Part shown: one piece after another, positions 1 through 9,286 of the stretch
How the letters are laid out: each line of letters starts with the position of its first letter
How positions within the stretch are numbered: position 1 is the stretch's first letter
DNA from: Paenibacillus sp. HGH0039
GTDB taxonomy: Bacteria; Bacillota; Bacilli; Paenibacillales; NBRC-103111
NCBI RefSeq assembly: GCF_000411255.1
Contig: NZ_KE150412.1
Span: 2,706,232-2,770,231 of the forward strand
Direction: 5' to 3'
Length of the DNA: 64,000 nucleotides
Notes under the pieces: model-generated
What the model saw: the letters and a program-made list of their open reading frames with translations, nothing else
What the model was told of the DNA's origin: nothing
Database searches by the model: none
Made by a program: the position numbers and the translations under genes

Positions 1-949
1 TTTCACGGCAGAAATTGCGGATAGATTCCGGCGTAAAGCCCCGGCGGCGCAAGCCCGACACCGTCGGCATGCGGGGATCGTCCCAGCCGTCCACAACCCC
101 TTCGTCCACCATCTGCTTCAGGTAGCGTTTGCCCATGATCGTATCCGTCAGCTTCAGCTTGGCAAATTCGTATTGATGCGGCACATGTTCCGTTTCGCAT
201 TCCTGGATGACCCAGTCGTACAGCGGACGCTGGTCCTCGAACTCCAGGGTACAGATGGAGTGGGTAACCGCTTCGTAGGCATCCTCCAGCGGATGCGCGA
301 AAGCATACATCGGATAGATGCACCAGGCATCTCCCGTGCGGTGGTGGTGCGCATGCGAAATGCGGTAAATGACCGGATCGCGCAGATTGATATTCGGCGA
401 AGCCATGTTGATTTTCGCACGGAGGACCATTTCCCCGTCCTTAAACTCGCCTTTGCGCATGCGCTCGAACAAATCCAGGCTTTCTTCCGCCGGACGGTCC
501 CGGTACGGGCTCTCCTTGCCCGGCTCCGTAAGCGTTCCGCGGCCTTCGCGGATTTGATCCGCATTAAGCTGGCACACGTACGCTTTTCCTTTGCGGATCA
601 GAAACTGCGCTTTTTCGTACATAAAGTCGAAATAATCGGAAGCGAAAAAGAGGCCGTCCCATTCGAAGCCCAGCCACTGCACGTCTTCCTTGATCGCTCT
701 GACGAACTCCTCGTCTTCCTTAGCCGGATTCGTATCGTCGAAACGCAGGTTCGTCTTACCGTTGAATTCGTCCGCAAGCTCGAAATTCAGGCAGATCGAC
801 TTGGCGTGCCCGATATGCAGATACCCGTTCGGTTCGGGCGGAAAACGCGTGACGACCGTATCCACACGGCCTTCGTTAAGATCTTCGATCACGATGTTTT
901 TAATGAAATTGGTGTTGGTTGTATTTGTTGTGACGCTTTTGTTCTCCAT
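1..949 (-). CDS. glnS: glutaminyl-tRNA synthetase, partial (runs off left edge)
   Basis: Class I aminoacyl-tRNA synthetase that charges tRNA-Gln with glutamine in the cytoplasm. The N-terminal 316 residues are present. The nucleotide-binding signature [15 protein letters not shown] near residue 38-52 is the HIGH motif in its GlnRS form, followed by a GlnRS/GluRS-like Rossmann core ([34 protein letters not shown]). The ATG start is preceded by an AAAGG ribosome site. The KMSKS-like loop and anticodon-binding beta barrels should lie beyond the left edge. Many Bacillota make Gln-tRNA indirectly with GatCAB, so a direct GlnRS is of note. It has its own promoter. GluRS is the only serious alternative, but the motif context fits GlnRS better. 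Confidence 0.93.
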   Translation of the reverse strand, partial: MENKSVTTNTTNTNFIKNIVIEDLNEGRVDTVVTRFPPEPNGYLHIGHAKSICLNFELADEFNGKTNLRFDDTNPAKEDEEFVRAIKEDVQWLGFEWDGLFFASDYFDFMYEKAQFLIRKGKAYVCQLNADQIREGRGTLTEPGKESPYRDRPAEESLDLFERMRKGEFKDGEMVLRAKINMASPNINLRDPVIYRISHAHHHRTGDAWCIYPMYAFAHPLEDAYEAVTHSICTLEFEDQRPLYDWVIQECETEHVPHQYEFAKLKLTDTIMGKRYLKQMVDEGVVDGWDDPRMPTVSGLRRRGFTPESIRNFCRE

Positions 950-1012
950 CCGGATCAACCTTTCTTTCTTATCGGAAATCGCTGCCGCAGTCCAATTCGG
1001 TATTTGTATTCC

Positions 1013-1041
1013 ATCATACCCATAACAAACGGAGAGTTCAA
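1013..1041 (-). promoter_or_regulatory. sigma-A promoter of glnS
   Basis: On the minus strand TTGAAC and TATGAT are separated by exactly 17 bp, 64 bp upstream of the glnS start codon. I searched the leader for the T-box AGGGTGG-ACCGCG core and do not see it. Confidence 0.7.
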
Positions 1042-1251
1042 CCTGCAAAAGACGATCGGCGCCCCGAAAAGCCCCCAACCTTTTCCTGCCTTTCGCGTCT
1101 TCCTCACTCTTTATTCCCTCTTATGACCGTTCCCGCGTAAAATTCCCCGTTTTTCCTTTGCCGACCCGTATAGCCTGACGACACCTTAAATATCGCTTCC
1201 CCTTAAAAATGCCGCCGGTGCCGCCCCGGCTTCCCGCAGTGCCCAAGAACC

Positions 1252-1286
1252 AAAAAACCGCCACGGGCCGAAGCCCGAGACGGTTC
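1252..1286 (-). terminator. intrinsic terminator after SLH protease gene
   Basis: Minus-strand stem with CGGGC-TTCG-GCCCG apex extended by ACCG/CGGT, followed by six T. It lies about 60 bp past the protease stop codon. The remaining gap to glnS (950-1343) holds only this terminator and the glnS promoter. Confidence 0.85.
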
Positions 1287-1343
1287 TAATAGGAAGTTGC
1301 AGGGTGTTATTAACAGCACATTCAACGTTCAGTATGTGAAAAA

Positions 1344-4300
1344 TCAGTACTCGCTCGCGCTCAGCTTGTAAATCACGCTTGCGGATTCCGCCCTCGTGGC
1401 GCCGTTCAACGGCTTGAAGGTGCCGTCTTCATAGCCGTCGATCAGACCGAGCCCGGCGGCCTTCCGCATATACGGCACCGCCCAGGTCCCCGCCGTGCCT
1501 TCGTCGGCGAAAGAAGCCGTCTTCGGCACGGGAAGCTCGTCCGGCGCTATGCCGCTGCCGTAAGCGAAGGCGCGAACCAGCATGGCGGCCATCTGCTCAC
1601 GCGTGATGGGCTCGTCCGGCATGAAGCGGTCGTCCGTGACGCCGGAGACGAGCCCCGCGCTGTAGGAGCGGGCGACGACATCGGCGTACCAAGCGCCCTT
1701 CGCGACGTCACGGAACTGCTGCTTGCCGTCCGCAGCCGCCGGAAGCTGCAGCAGGCGGGCCAGCATCGCCGCGAACTGGGCCCGTGTCACGCCCGCCTGA
1801 GGAACGAAGCGGCTGGCGTCCATGCCGTCCACGATCTGCCGGGCGGCGAGAACTTCCACGGGTCGTTTCGCCCAGTGGGTGCTCATATCGGCGAACGTGC
1901 GGTCGACCGCGAAGACAGCCGCGTACGAGGAGCCGTCGACGGCAAACGTCATGCTGCCCTCGTTTTGGGCCCCCTTCACATACTTCCACTCAGAATCGTC
2001 CTCCGAGTAAACGAAGGCGCCCATTTTCTCCGGGTCGACTCCCAAATCGGACGCCGCAGCGTGAGTGAGAGTCACGGTCGCGGGCTTTTGGAGATTGCCG
2101 ATCGTCCGGCTTCCGGCCATTATTTTAATCTCCAGGATGGAAGACATAGGCGATGCGCCTTCTGGATAAGCCGACGTCAGGCTCTCGGTGGCATGCGTCC
2201 GGCGGAGAGAAATAACCGCTTCCTCGCTGCCGTCCACTTGAAGAGAGCCCGGATCCAGCCTTAAGGTCCCTTCACTCGTCGTAATGAGCAGCCCTTTGGG
2301 CTGGCCGCCGCCGAAGAAGGATGCCGGAAGATGAACTTTCGCTCCGGCGGTGTTGTTTTTTCCGGAAGAAACGGCCTGTACCCCGATCAGAGACACATCC
2401 GGATTTTTAAGCAGCGGCTGCAAATTCTCGTCGGTAACCTTCACATCCAGCATGGCATAGCCTTTTTCCTGGATTACGGTTGAGTCCGCCTTAACGGGGG
2501 TAACGGTTTCTTCCGAGGGCTGTCCGGTACCGTCCCCGCCTCCGGTATTCCCGCCGCTTGCCGCGATTTCATAGCGGTAGGTCTGGATTTCGCTGACGGC
2601 TCCGCCTGCGGCCGAGATAACTCTCAGCGTTTGTGTCCGGGAGATCTCGATAGGACCGGTATAGACGGCGGACTGTACGGTAGGCACCGCTCCGGTTAAG
2701 GTGTAGTATATTTTGGCGCCAGGGTCGGATGCGGTCAGCGTGACTTTCTGTGTACCCGTGTAGCTTCCGCTCCGGAGACTGGCCTGGGGAGCTTGAGGCT
2801 TCATCTGGAACGTAAGCTCGCCGCTCACCCAAAGGGGACTTTTCTCATCGTTGTAGGCAACTAATAAATATTTGCCGGCTTTATCCGGCTTGTATGTAAG
2901 AGAAGCTTTTCCTTGACTGGCTTGAAACGTTAACGTTTTAACGAACTGGGGCTCCGTGCCGTTCGGCGTGTAAGCGAACAAATCCGCCTTACCGGCACCG
3001 CTGGCGTTCTCCGCGAGAGAACCGTCTTTGTCAAGAAGCCGGATGTCAGCTTGAAGCTCGCCCGTTCCGGTCAAATTCGTGCTGCCGTTAGCCGCCTGGA
3101 TATTTACACGCGGTGTTTCCATGGCTTTCTTGACATCGATCAGCCCGGACCCGTATTCATCGTCAAAGCCGGAAGGACCCAGGTCCTTGGCGGTTTCGGA
3201 AATGATACGGCCTACTCGCTCCACCCTTTCGGAAGTAGAAAGATCATCCAGACCGGCATCCCCCGCGAGAATGAGAGCGGCAAGGCCGGACACCATCGGG
3301 GCCGCCATCGAAGTTCCGTTGCGTCCGGTGTATCCGTTGCCTTTGTTCGTGCTGTATATGTCCACGCCCGGTGCGACTACGCTCAGGCTGCTGCCGGAAT
3401 TGGAGAAATCCGCCACGATAAATTCCGTTTGGGGATACCAGTCGACGGCGCCTACCGCAAGGACTCCCGGCAGCTTGGCCGGAAAGGCCACATCCTTCAC
3501 GAACCGGTGGGCCAACGGATCTTCGCTGCCTTTTACCTGGTCCAGTTCTCCCGTATCGTTGCCCGTCCAGTGGTTGCTTTCGTTGCCTGCGGCGGAAACG
3601 ACGATCACGCCTCTTTGCAGGGCGTATTGGACCGCCTCCTCCATGACCCGGGAAGAGCTTGCCGACGTCAAGCTGAGATTTACCACATCCGCTCCGTGAT
3701 CTACGGCCCAATAGATGCCCTCGGTTATCACGTCCGTTCTTCCGTAGCCTTCGCTGTCGAGTACCTTAACGGGCATAATTTTGGCTCCGCTGGCCACTCC
3801 GGCTATACCGACTCCGTTGTCTTTCCGTGCCGCCGCAATGCCCGCCACATTCGTACCGTGGCCGTTATCATCCCGGGTGTCCGGCGTGTTGCTGACGAAA
3901 TTGTACCCGTCCACGAGGCTCCCTTTCAGATCGTCATGGGAAGAATCCACGCCCGTATCGACAACGGCGATCACAACGCCGGACAGTTTGGCGTCCGCCG
4001 TACCCGTATCCGCGAGATCCGACTGGATCGCCCGGTACCACCACTGCTGCTCCACATAAGGGTCGTTCGGCAAGGAAGCCGCTTTAGCGGGCGAATCCGT
4101 CGCGCTTGCGGCACCGGTCGTTGACCGCGCCGCCGCTCCCTGCCCGGCGCGACCGTTACGTACGGCAGCCTTCGTCTCGGCGGCCCATACGGGATAAACG
4201 GGTTCGACGAAATCCACGTCGGGGTCGTTCTCCAGTTCCTCAAGCACGTCCGAAACCGGCTCGGACTTGGGAAATTCCATCGTGACCAGACCCTTCGATC

Positions 4301-4571
4301 CTACACGCTGTTTGTATTTCGAACTCGGCGGATCGGGAAGGTCCGCTTTCTTCTCGGGACCCATCAGTCCCTGCATACTCATCGTATCCGCTTTTTCTTT
4401 GTATTTGACGATAACCTGTCCGGGCAGCGCGTCTTTCAAAGCCTGCGGTCTTTCATATCGGGGAGTCGAACCGTTTTTCTTCAAAGAAAGCGAAGGCTCC
4501 GCTCCGAACGCCGGGACAGACAGACTCAAGGCCAATAGCGCGGCCAGCACCAGCAGACTTATTTTTCGCAT
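1344..4571 (-). CDS. secreted S8 subtilisin-like serine protease with SLH cell-surface anchor
   Basis: A 1075-residue exported endopeptidase. Order of parts: Sec signal peptide (about 1-23), inhibitor I9-type propeptide (about 50-130), subtilase catalytic domain with Asp205 (AVVDTGVD), His238 (NGHGTNVAG), oxyanion Asn330 and Ser421 (GTSMAAP), a beta-sandwich region, a chitobiase-C-terminal-like repeat (Y-T-G-T-Q-K-V-T-L-T and K-I-Y-Y-T-L), and three SLH repeats at the C-terminus starting with FADMSTHWA that would bind pyruvylated secondary wall polymer. All catalytic residues are intact. The start follows GGAGG with a T-rich spacer. Monocistronic with its own terminator. Substrate is unknown; likely a nutrient or surface-processing protease. 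Confidence 0.93.
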   Translation of the reverse strand: MRKISLLVLAALLALSLSVPAFGAEPSLSLKKNGSTPRYERPQALKDALPGQVIVKYKEKADTMSMQGLMGPEKKADLPDPPSSKYKQRVGSKGLVTMEFPKSEPVSDVLEELENDPDVDFVEPVYPVWAAETKAAVRNGRAGQGAAARSTTGAASATDSPAKAASLPNDPYVEQQWWYRAIQSDLADTGTADAKLSGVVIAVVDTGVDSSHDDLKGSLVDGYNFVSNTPDTRDDNGHGTNVAGIAAARKDNGVGIAGVASGAKIMPVKVLDSEGYGRTDVITEGIYWAVDHGADVVNLSLTSASSSRVMEEAVQYALQRGVIVVSAAGNESNHWTGNDTGELDQVKGSEDPLAHRFVKDVAFPAKLPGVLAVGAVDWYPQTEFIVADFSNSGSSLSVVAPGVDIYSTNKGNGYTGRNGTSMAAPMVSGLAALILAGDAGLDDLSTSERVERVGRIISETAKDLGPSGFDDEYGSGLIDVKKAMETPRVNIQAANGSTNLTGTGELQADIRLLDKDGSLAENASGAGKADLFAYTPNGTEPQFVKTLTFQASQGKASLTYKPDKAGKYLLVAYNDEKSPLWVSGELTFQMKPQAPQASLRSGSYTGTQKVTLTASDPGAKIYYTLTGAVPTVQSAVYTGPIEISRTQTLRVISAAGGAVSEIQTYRYEIAASGGNTGGGDGTGQPSEETVTPVKADSTVIQEKGYAMLDVKVTDENLQPLLKNPDVSLIGVQAVSSGKNNTAGAKVHLPASFFGGGQPKGLLITTSEGTLRLDPGSLQVDGSEEAVISLRRTHATESLTSAYPEGASPMSSILEIKIMAGSRTIGNLQKPATVTLTHAAASDLGVDPEKMGAFVYSEDDSEWKYVKGAQNEGSMTFAVDGSSYAAVFAVDRTFADMSTHWAKRPVEVLAARQIVDGMDASRFVPQAGVTRAQFAAMLARLLQLPAAADGKQQFRDVAKGAWYADVVARSYSAGLVSGVTDDRFMPDEPITREQMAAMLVRAFAYGSGIAPDELPVPKTASFADEGTAGTWAVPYMRKAAGLGLIDGYEDGTFKPLNGATRAESASVIYKLSASEY

Positions 4572-4962
4572 ACAAAAAAACCTCCAAACCTCACATCGCG
4601 ATCCTTATTAGGCATTCGCTTCCGGTTCCCGAATTCCTGCCGCACACCCACTTTTGTAAATAAACGGAATATTAAAAAAGAATCCTCCCTGAATCTTGCT
4701 GAAAACCATGCAATCTCTCTACAGAGACGTCATTATGGGGATATTCTCCAGAAGTTACATCGTGTCTTGCATAAAAAGTTCTTCCGCTCTTCCTCAGCCT
4801 TTGGTAAACGGCCGGCATGTGTCGGCTATCGCCATACAGCGCCGCACCGCGCGCGGACAGCTCGCGAAGTGCGGATAACAGTATGCCGCGTGTCTCAGCC
4901 GTCTCATCCGGACCTGAGGCCGACAATCCGCAACAAAGTTTCTGAAAGCTGCGGGATAACGG
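4572..4962. other. intergenic region, nothing recognised
   Basis: About 390 bp between the nnr stop and the protease start, both on the minus strand. It should hold the nnr 3' end and the protease promoter. One TTG-started open frame (84 codons, minus) crosses it but has no ribosome site and no recognisable protein character, so I do not call it a gene. Confidence 0.5.
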
Positions 4963-6531
4963 TTAAAAGAAGCGGCCGTCGGGCTTCCGCGCCTTCCCTT
5001 CCGCGCCTCCCTCATCCCCATAAATATGCCGGAATGCCGCCGGGATGCTTTCGATTACGTCGCTGGCCAGAACATCCGCAAGGGAGTGGCGTTCCTCCGT
5101 CAGCAGACTTGCAGCCAGGCCATGGATGTACACGGCATTGCTGACCGCCTGCAGAACATCCTCGTGCTGCAGGAGAAACGCCGCCGCGATGCCTGTCAGC
5201 ACGTCGCCGGAGCCGCCCTTGGCCAATGCGGCGCTGCCCGTCGTGTTGACGTGCTGCGTGCCGTCCGGGGCCGCGACGATCGTATGCGGCCCCTTCAGGA
5301 CGACATAGGCGCCGCTCTCGGCCGCAAAGCGGGCGGACACGCCGAACCTGTCGTCCTCTACCGCCGCGGCGGTGCTGCCCGTAAGCCGGGCCATCTCGCC
5401 CGGATGCGGCGTCAGCACCGTCGGCTTGCGGCGCTTCCGCAGCAGCGGCAGAAGTTCTGCGGCGTGGAACAGGGCGTCCGCGTCCAGCAGGACGGGCACA
5501 TCTTGGCGCAGCACCTGTTCCACGACAGCCCGGCCGCCCGGCGTGCGGCCCAAGCCGGGCCCTGCGGCGATTGCGCCGAAGGAGGCGCCTTCCAGAGGCA
5601 GCTCGCCCCGGAAGTGACCGTCCTCCGACGGTGAAGGCAGGTACATCGCCTCCGGGTAATGGCCCGCCGCAATCGCGTGGATGCAGTCCGGCACCGCCGC
5701 CGTCACGAGCCCGGCTCCGCTTCGGAGCGCCGCACGGGACGCGAGGACGACGGCTCCGGGCATCCGCAGGGACCCGCCGGCCACCAGCAGCCTGCCGTGC
5801 GTCCCCTTGTGCGAGGATGCTTCCCGGCGCGGCAGCGTCCTCCGCACATCCGGCAGCGTCCACAGGGAGCGGCGGGGCAAGCCCGAGGCTGCGGCTGGCG
5901 GGATGCCGATATCGGCGACGAGCAGCTCGCCGCAGTAAGAAGCGGCCGGGTGCGTGAACGTACCGAGCTTCGGGTACTGGATCGTCACGGTGACATCCGC
6001 CCGGACGGCCGCTTCCACGGCGCCCCCGTCCGCGGGAACTCCGCTCGGAAGATCGATCGCGTAAACGGCCGCACGCTGCCCGTTAATCTTCCCGATCAGG
6101 TTCCGGTACGGCTCGCGGAGAGAGCCCTTCACTCCGATGCCGAGAAGCGCATCGACAATCGCGTCCGCCCGCTCAAGCCGGCGTTCCAGCTCAGCCTCCG
6201 AACCTATGTAATCGGCGGCGGCATAGCCCGACTTTTCATAGACGGACAACGCGGCCGCGGCGGCGCCCCCGATTTTGTCCCGGGGCGGAATCAGCCACAG
6301 CGAAACCCGTCGGCCGTGCGCTTTCAGGACTCGAGCGAGCACGATTCCGTCCCCGCCGTTGCTTCCCGCACCGGAAAGCACGACAACCTCCGCTTCCGGC
6401 GGAATCCGCTCCAGCAGAAGGGATGCGGCCGCCCTCCCCGCGCTTTCCATCAACGTGTCGGCGCTTATTCCGATGAGGTTCACGGTATGACGGTCGATTT
6501 CGTACATGTCTTCGCCTGATACGATTCGCAT
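4963..6531 (-). CDS. nnr: bifunctional NAD(P)H-hydrate epimerase / ADP-dependent NAD(P)H-hydrate dehydratase
   Basis: Repairs hydrated NADH and NADPH. The N-terminal half (about 1-215) is the YjeF-N/AIBP epimerase, with GAGSNGGDGIVLAR; the C-terminal half (about 225-510) is the ribokinase-like dehydratase with LTPHPGEMARL and the catalytic GGSGDVLTG loop. Length 522 is normal for the fused enzyme. The ATG follows TAAGGAGGT with ideal spacing. It stands alone, divergent from the MerR-methyltransferase gene. In many Bacilli the neighbour is acpS; that is not seen here. Confidence 0.95.
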   Translation of the reverse strand: MRIVSGEDMYEIDRHTVNLIGISADTLMESAGRAAASLLLERIPPEAEVVVLSGAGSNGGDGIVLARVLKAHGRRVSLWLIPPRDKIGGAAAAALSVYEKSGYAAADYIGSEAELERRLERADAIVDALLGIGVKGSLREPYRNLIGKINGQRAAVYAIDLPSGVPADGGAVEAAVRADVTVTIQYPKLGTFTHPAASYCGELLVADIGIPPAAASGLPRRSLWTLPDVRRTLPRREASSHKGTHGRLLVAGGSLRMPGAVVLASRAALRSGAGLVTAAVPDCIHAIAAGHYPEAMYLPSPSEDGHFRGELPLEGASFGAIAAGPGLGRTPGGRAVVEQVLRQDVPVLLDADALFHAAELLPLLRKRRKPTVLTPHPGEMARLTGSTAAAVEDDRFGVSARFAAESGAYVVLKGPHTIVAAPDGTQHVNTTGSAALAKGGSGDVLTGIAAAFLLQHEDVLQAVSNAVYIHGLAASLLTEERHSLADVLASDVIESIPAAFRHIYGDEGGAEGKARKPDGRFF

Positions 6532-6685
6532 CGTTTGGACCTCCTTAAACGGTGGGTTCTGTTCGGAAGAAAAAACCGGTCTTACTCTCTGATTCTATTT
6601 AACCCTCTACTAACCAGTATAAGAGGCTGAACCGCAGAATTAAACTTTTGGACCAGAGCAGCGGACTGCCCGGCAAAAAGAAGGG

Positions 6686-6716
6686 TTTACCTTCCCGTTA
6701 CGGAAAGGTTTAAGCT
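6686..6716 (+). promoter_or_regulatory. MerR-type promoter/operator with 19-bp spacer
   Basis: A -35-like TTTACC and a -10-like TAAGCT are separated by 19 bp. The spacer and its edge contain a dyad with half-sites ACCTTCCCG (from 6689) and CGGAAAGGT (to 6709), nine of ten pairs matching. A long spacer carrying a dyad is the hallmark of promoters remodelled by MerR-family activators, and the layout closely resembles the copper-efflux type (ACCTTCC/GGAAGGT). It sits 62 bp upstream of the MerR-fusion start. Confidence 0.8.
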
Positions 6717-6777
6717 AGAAGCGGAGATAGACGAAATTCCGGCGAGCTGCCGGCTGAATTACGGGAGGAAGACCGCT

Positions 6778-7785
6778 ATGCACATTAAAGAAGCAGCCAA
6801 ACGGCTGGGAATATCGGCCCGGGCTATCCGCTTTTACGAAGAAAAAGGGCTGATCGCACCGGGTAAGGAACTCTCCAGCGGGTACCGCTCTTTTACCGAA
6901 CAAGAAATCTGGAGGCTGCGGACGATCGTCGCCCTGCGTGAATCCGGCATGTCCGTCAGCGGTATTCAGGCCGCTCTGGAGCAAGTGGAACGGGGCGAGC
7001 ACGATGAACTGCTCCATTATCTGGAGCTGCAGCGTTCTGTCCTCTACGCCCGTCTGCTGGAGACCAGGCAAACGCTTCAAACGACCGACCATATGATCGG
7101 GCTTTTGCAGGGGAGCCGCGGGCTTCCCTTGGAGGACTTTTACCGGCTTGCGCAGGATTCCAGAGAGGTCCGGGAGCTGCGAAACTGGGAGGACCGCTGG
7201 AACTTCGACGAGCTGGCTTCTTCTCATGACGAGCGGGTATGGAGCGGGGATTCGGCCTATCCCGGTTACCGCGAAGCGCTTGAGCGGACCGTGGAGGAAA
7301 TTAATCCGGCACCCGGAGAAACGGGACTTGATCTAGGCACCGGGACCGGCAACCTCGCCGGTTTGTTTATGGAGCGCGGAGCGGTTATGAACGGAGTCGA
7401 CCAGTCCAAGGAGATGCTCCGTATCTGCCGGTCCAAATTCCCGGGCATGACGGCCAAAATCGGCAACTTCCTTGCCGTTCCCTATACGGACGGACAGTTC
7501 GATTTCGTGGTGACCAGCTTTGCGTTTCACCATTTATCCGGCAGGCAGCAAAAATTGGCGCTGAACGAAATGGCACGGGTGCTGAAACCGCAGGGCCGCA
7601 TCGCGATTGCGGGTTTTATAAACCGGAATGCCGATGGAGGAGCCCCGACCGACAAGCATCGTTCGGATTCACCGGCCGGCGTGTTGGATTTTTTGGACTG
7701 GTTTGGTCCAAACGGGTTTGAAAGCAAGTGCCTTAGGCTTTCGCCCGAGCTTTATCTGGCTGCCGCCCGGCGCAGGCTTCCGTAA
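6778..7785 (+). CDS. MerR-family regulator fused to a SAM-dependent methyltransferase
   Basis: 335 residues. Residues 1-70 form a MerR winged helix-turn-helix (IKEAAKRLGISARAIRFYEE), followed by a coiled-coil dimer helix (about 80-115). Instead of a small effector pocket, residues about 165-300 form a class I methyltransferase: motif I LDLGTGTGNLAG near 183, an acidic residue ending strand 2 (GVDQS), and the FHHL and LKPQGRIAIAG motifs. The start follows GGGAGGAAG. The gene lies directly behind a MerR-type promoter, suggesting autoregulation. Inference: SAM or a methyl acceptor bound by the C-terminal domain is the signal, or the protein modifies the compound that induces it. Target unknown. 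Confidence 0.85.
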   Translation: MHIKEAAKRLGISARAIRFYEEKGLIAPGKELSSGYRSFTEQEIWRLRTIVALRESGMSVSGIQAALEQVERGEHDELLHYLELQRSVLYARLLETRQTLQTTDHMIGLLQGSRGLPLEDFYRLAQDSREVRELRNWEDRWNFDELASSHDERVWSGDSAYPGYREALERTVEEINPAPGETGLDLGTGTGNLAGLFMERGAVMNGVDQSKEMLRICRSKFPGMTAKIGNFLAVPYTDGQFDFVVTSFAFHHLSGRQQKLALNEMARVLKPQGRIAIAGFINRNADGGAPTDKHRSDSPAGVLDFLDWFGPNGFESKCLRLSPELYLAAARRRLP

Positions 7786-8230
7786 ATCAGAGGCTTCGCC
7801 GGAAACGCTGTACGATCCAGCATCTTCCCGGCCTGTACCGGGCGGGATACCGGCATCTTGCATCAGCATACCTGCCAGGGCAATTAACGGCCTTCGGTTT
7901 GCCGAAGCGGAGAAGGTTTTGCTTAGAGAGCTTTGCTTAGAGAGCTTTGCTTAGAGAGCTTTGCTTAGAGAGCTTTGCTTAGAGAGTTTTGCCTGAAATG
8001 AATTGCTAGAGAATGAAGAAGAGAAGGCATGGACCGGTTTTGCGGAACGGCGGAGAAAGCATTGCGTGGACTACGGACCGGACAGGACTGTTCGCGTGAG
8101 AACGCCCGATGAGTTTTTCGCTCGATCAGGAAACGAAAATCCGCTTGACCTTGCCGCTGCGTGAACGCTTAGGGTATGGAGGGAGAACCGATTCCACATT
8201 TTAATTCCGCAAAATGGAGGTAAGAACCGC
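7786..8230. other. 445-bp intergenic region with tandem repeat
   Basis: Holds a short hairpin (CTTCGG/CCGAAG, about 7892-7907), the 14-bp tandem repeat listed separately, and the presumed promoter of the next gene. No coding region is supported. Confidence 0.5.
7918..7987 (+). repeat. 14-bp tandem repeat, five copies
   Basis: Five head-to-tail copies of TTTGCTTAGAGAGC; the first four are identical and the fifth ends in T instead of C. Purely intergenic. The unit length is not a multiple of three and there is no spacer structure, so it is neither a CRISPR nor a coding repeat; likely a slippage-prone microsatellite. Confidence 0.95.
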
Positions 8231-8929
8231 ATGCCCGACCATACCGATATTTACCGCAATCAGACTCATCTGTACGACCGGATGATCTCCAGACAACCCG
8301 GTCTGGCGGAAAGGATTGACCGCATCCGCCCGCATGAAGGGCTGGATATCGTGGACCTTGGAGCGGGGACGGGCCGCCTGACGGCCGTTTTGGCGCCTAA
8401 GGCCGCATCGGTCACCGCCCTGGACGCCTCGTCCGGCATGCTGGAGGTCACCGCCTCCAAGCTCCGGCAGGCGGGGCTGACGAACTGGCGCTGCACAGCC
8501 GCCGACCACCGCAGCCTCCCTCTGGAGGACGGCTCCGCCGATCTTCTCGTCTGCGGCTGGAGCCTCTGCTACCTCGCCGGCCCGGACGTCCCGGGCTGGG
8601 AAGCCAATGTGGCGCAAGCTCTTGCCGAGATGAGACGGGTTCTGCGCCCGGGTGGTACTCTCATCCTACTGGAAACGATGGGCACCGGCACGGAGGTTCC
8701 GGACCCTCCCGCGTTCCTGAAGCCTTACTACGCGCTGCTGACGCAAAAATACGGCTTTGCCCACGAGACGTTCCGCCTGGATTACACCTTCGAGTCGCTG
8801 AAGGAAGCCGAAGAAACGGCACGCTTCTTCTTCGGAGAAGATCTGGCGGCGAAAACAACGCGGAACAACTGGGTCACCCTGCCGGAGTGCGCCGGGGTCT
8901 GGTGGCTGCATATGCCGGCGGGAGCATAA
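8231..8929 (+). CDS. class I SAM-dependent methyltransferase
   Basis: 232 residues with a methyltransferase type 11/25 core: motif I DLGAGTGRLTAVLA (about 39-52), acidic TALDASSGML, then LPLEDGSADLLVCGWSLCY and MRRVLRPGGTLILLET. The substrate cannot be inferred. The ATG is preceded by TGGAGGTAA. It shares family with, but is not a copy of, the methyltransferase domain of the upstream MerR fusion; the two may act in one pathway, which is only a context guess. Confidence 0.88.
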   Translation: MPDHTDIYRNQTHLYDRMISRQPGLAERIDRIRPHEGLDIVDLGAGTGRLTAVLAPKAASVTALDASSGMLEVTASKLRQAGLTNWRCTAADHRSLPLEDGSADLLVCGWSLCYLAGPDVPGWEANVAQALAEMRRVLRPGGTLILLETMGTGTEVPDPPAFLKPYYALLTQKYGFAHETFRLDYTFESLKEAEETARFFFGEDLAAKTTRNNWVTLPECAGVWWLHMPAGA

Positions 8930-9077
8930 CGGGAACATAAACTGTCGCGTTCCACGTTTGAAGCTGTCTCCCTCCGCTTATTCCCCGGGAACCGGCGGTT
9001 TTCGGCGGTGCGTCCAGTGTGAACGGCGTTGCCGGCGGCAGCCATCCCGGACCAATAGCCCGGCAGCGGGCGCACCA

Positions 9078-9115
9078 AAAAGCCCTGCAGACGATATTCC
9101 GTCTGCAGGGCTTCC
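9078..9115. terminator. bidirectional intrinsic terminator
   Basis: Perfect stem AAGCCCTGCAGACG / CGTCTGCAGGGCTT around a 6-nt loop, with A-rich 5' flank (T-run on the minus strand). It separates the convergent methyltransferase and FAD-oxidoreductase genes. The rest of the 357-bp gap (8930-9286) shows nothing else I recognise. Confidence 0.85.
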
Positions 9116-9286
9116 TTCATTAAACACAGAAAGCCGCACAATCTGGAGAACGCACGCGCCGAGTCCAGCCCCGGATCGTGCGATTCGCGCGTCGTGCGCC
9201 CCAGCAGTTTAGCGGAGCTCGATGCTTCCCGTTTGAAGCGGCTCGATTACGGCCGGCTCAGCAGCTTCGCTCGGCCTAAAGCTCGG

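Noticed and set aside
173-1126. 317-codon open frame on the plus strand
   Set aside because: Antisense to glnS, which has clear HIGH and GlnRS motifs; no ribosome site and no protein character.
950-1343. T-box leader for glnS
   Set aside because: No specifier stem or AGGGTGG-ACCGCG core could be found on the minus strand.
4672-4926. 84-codon TTG-started frame in the gap before the protease
   Set aside because: No ribosome site, no recognisable features, not supported by codon pattern.
7918-7987. Possible CRISPR array
   Set aside because: Repeats are contiguous 14-mers without spacers and no cas genes are present.
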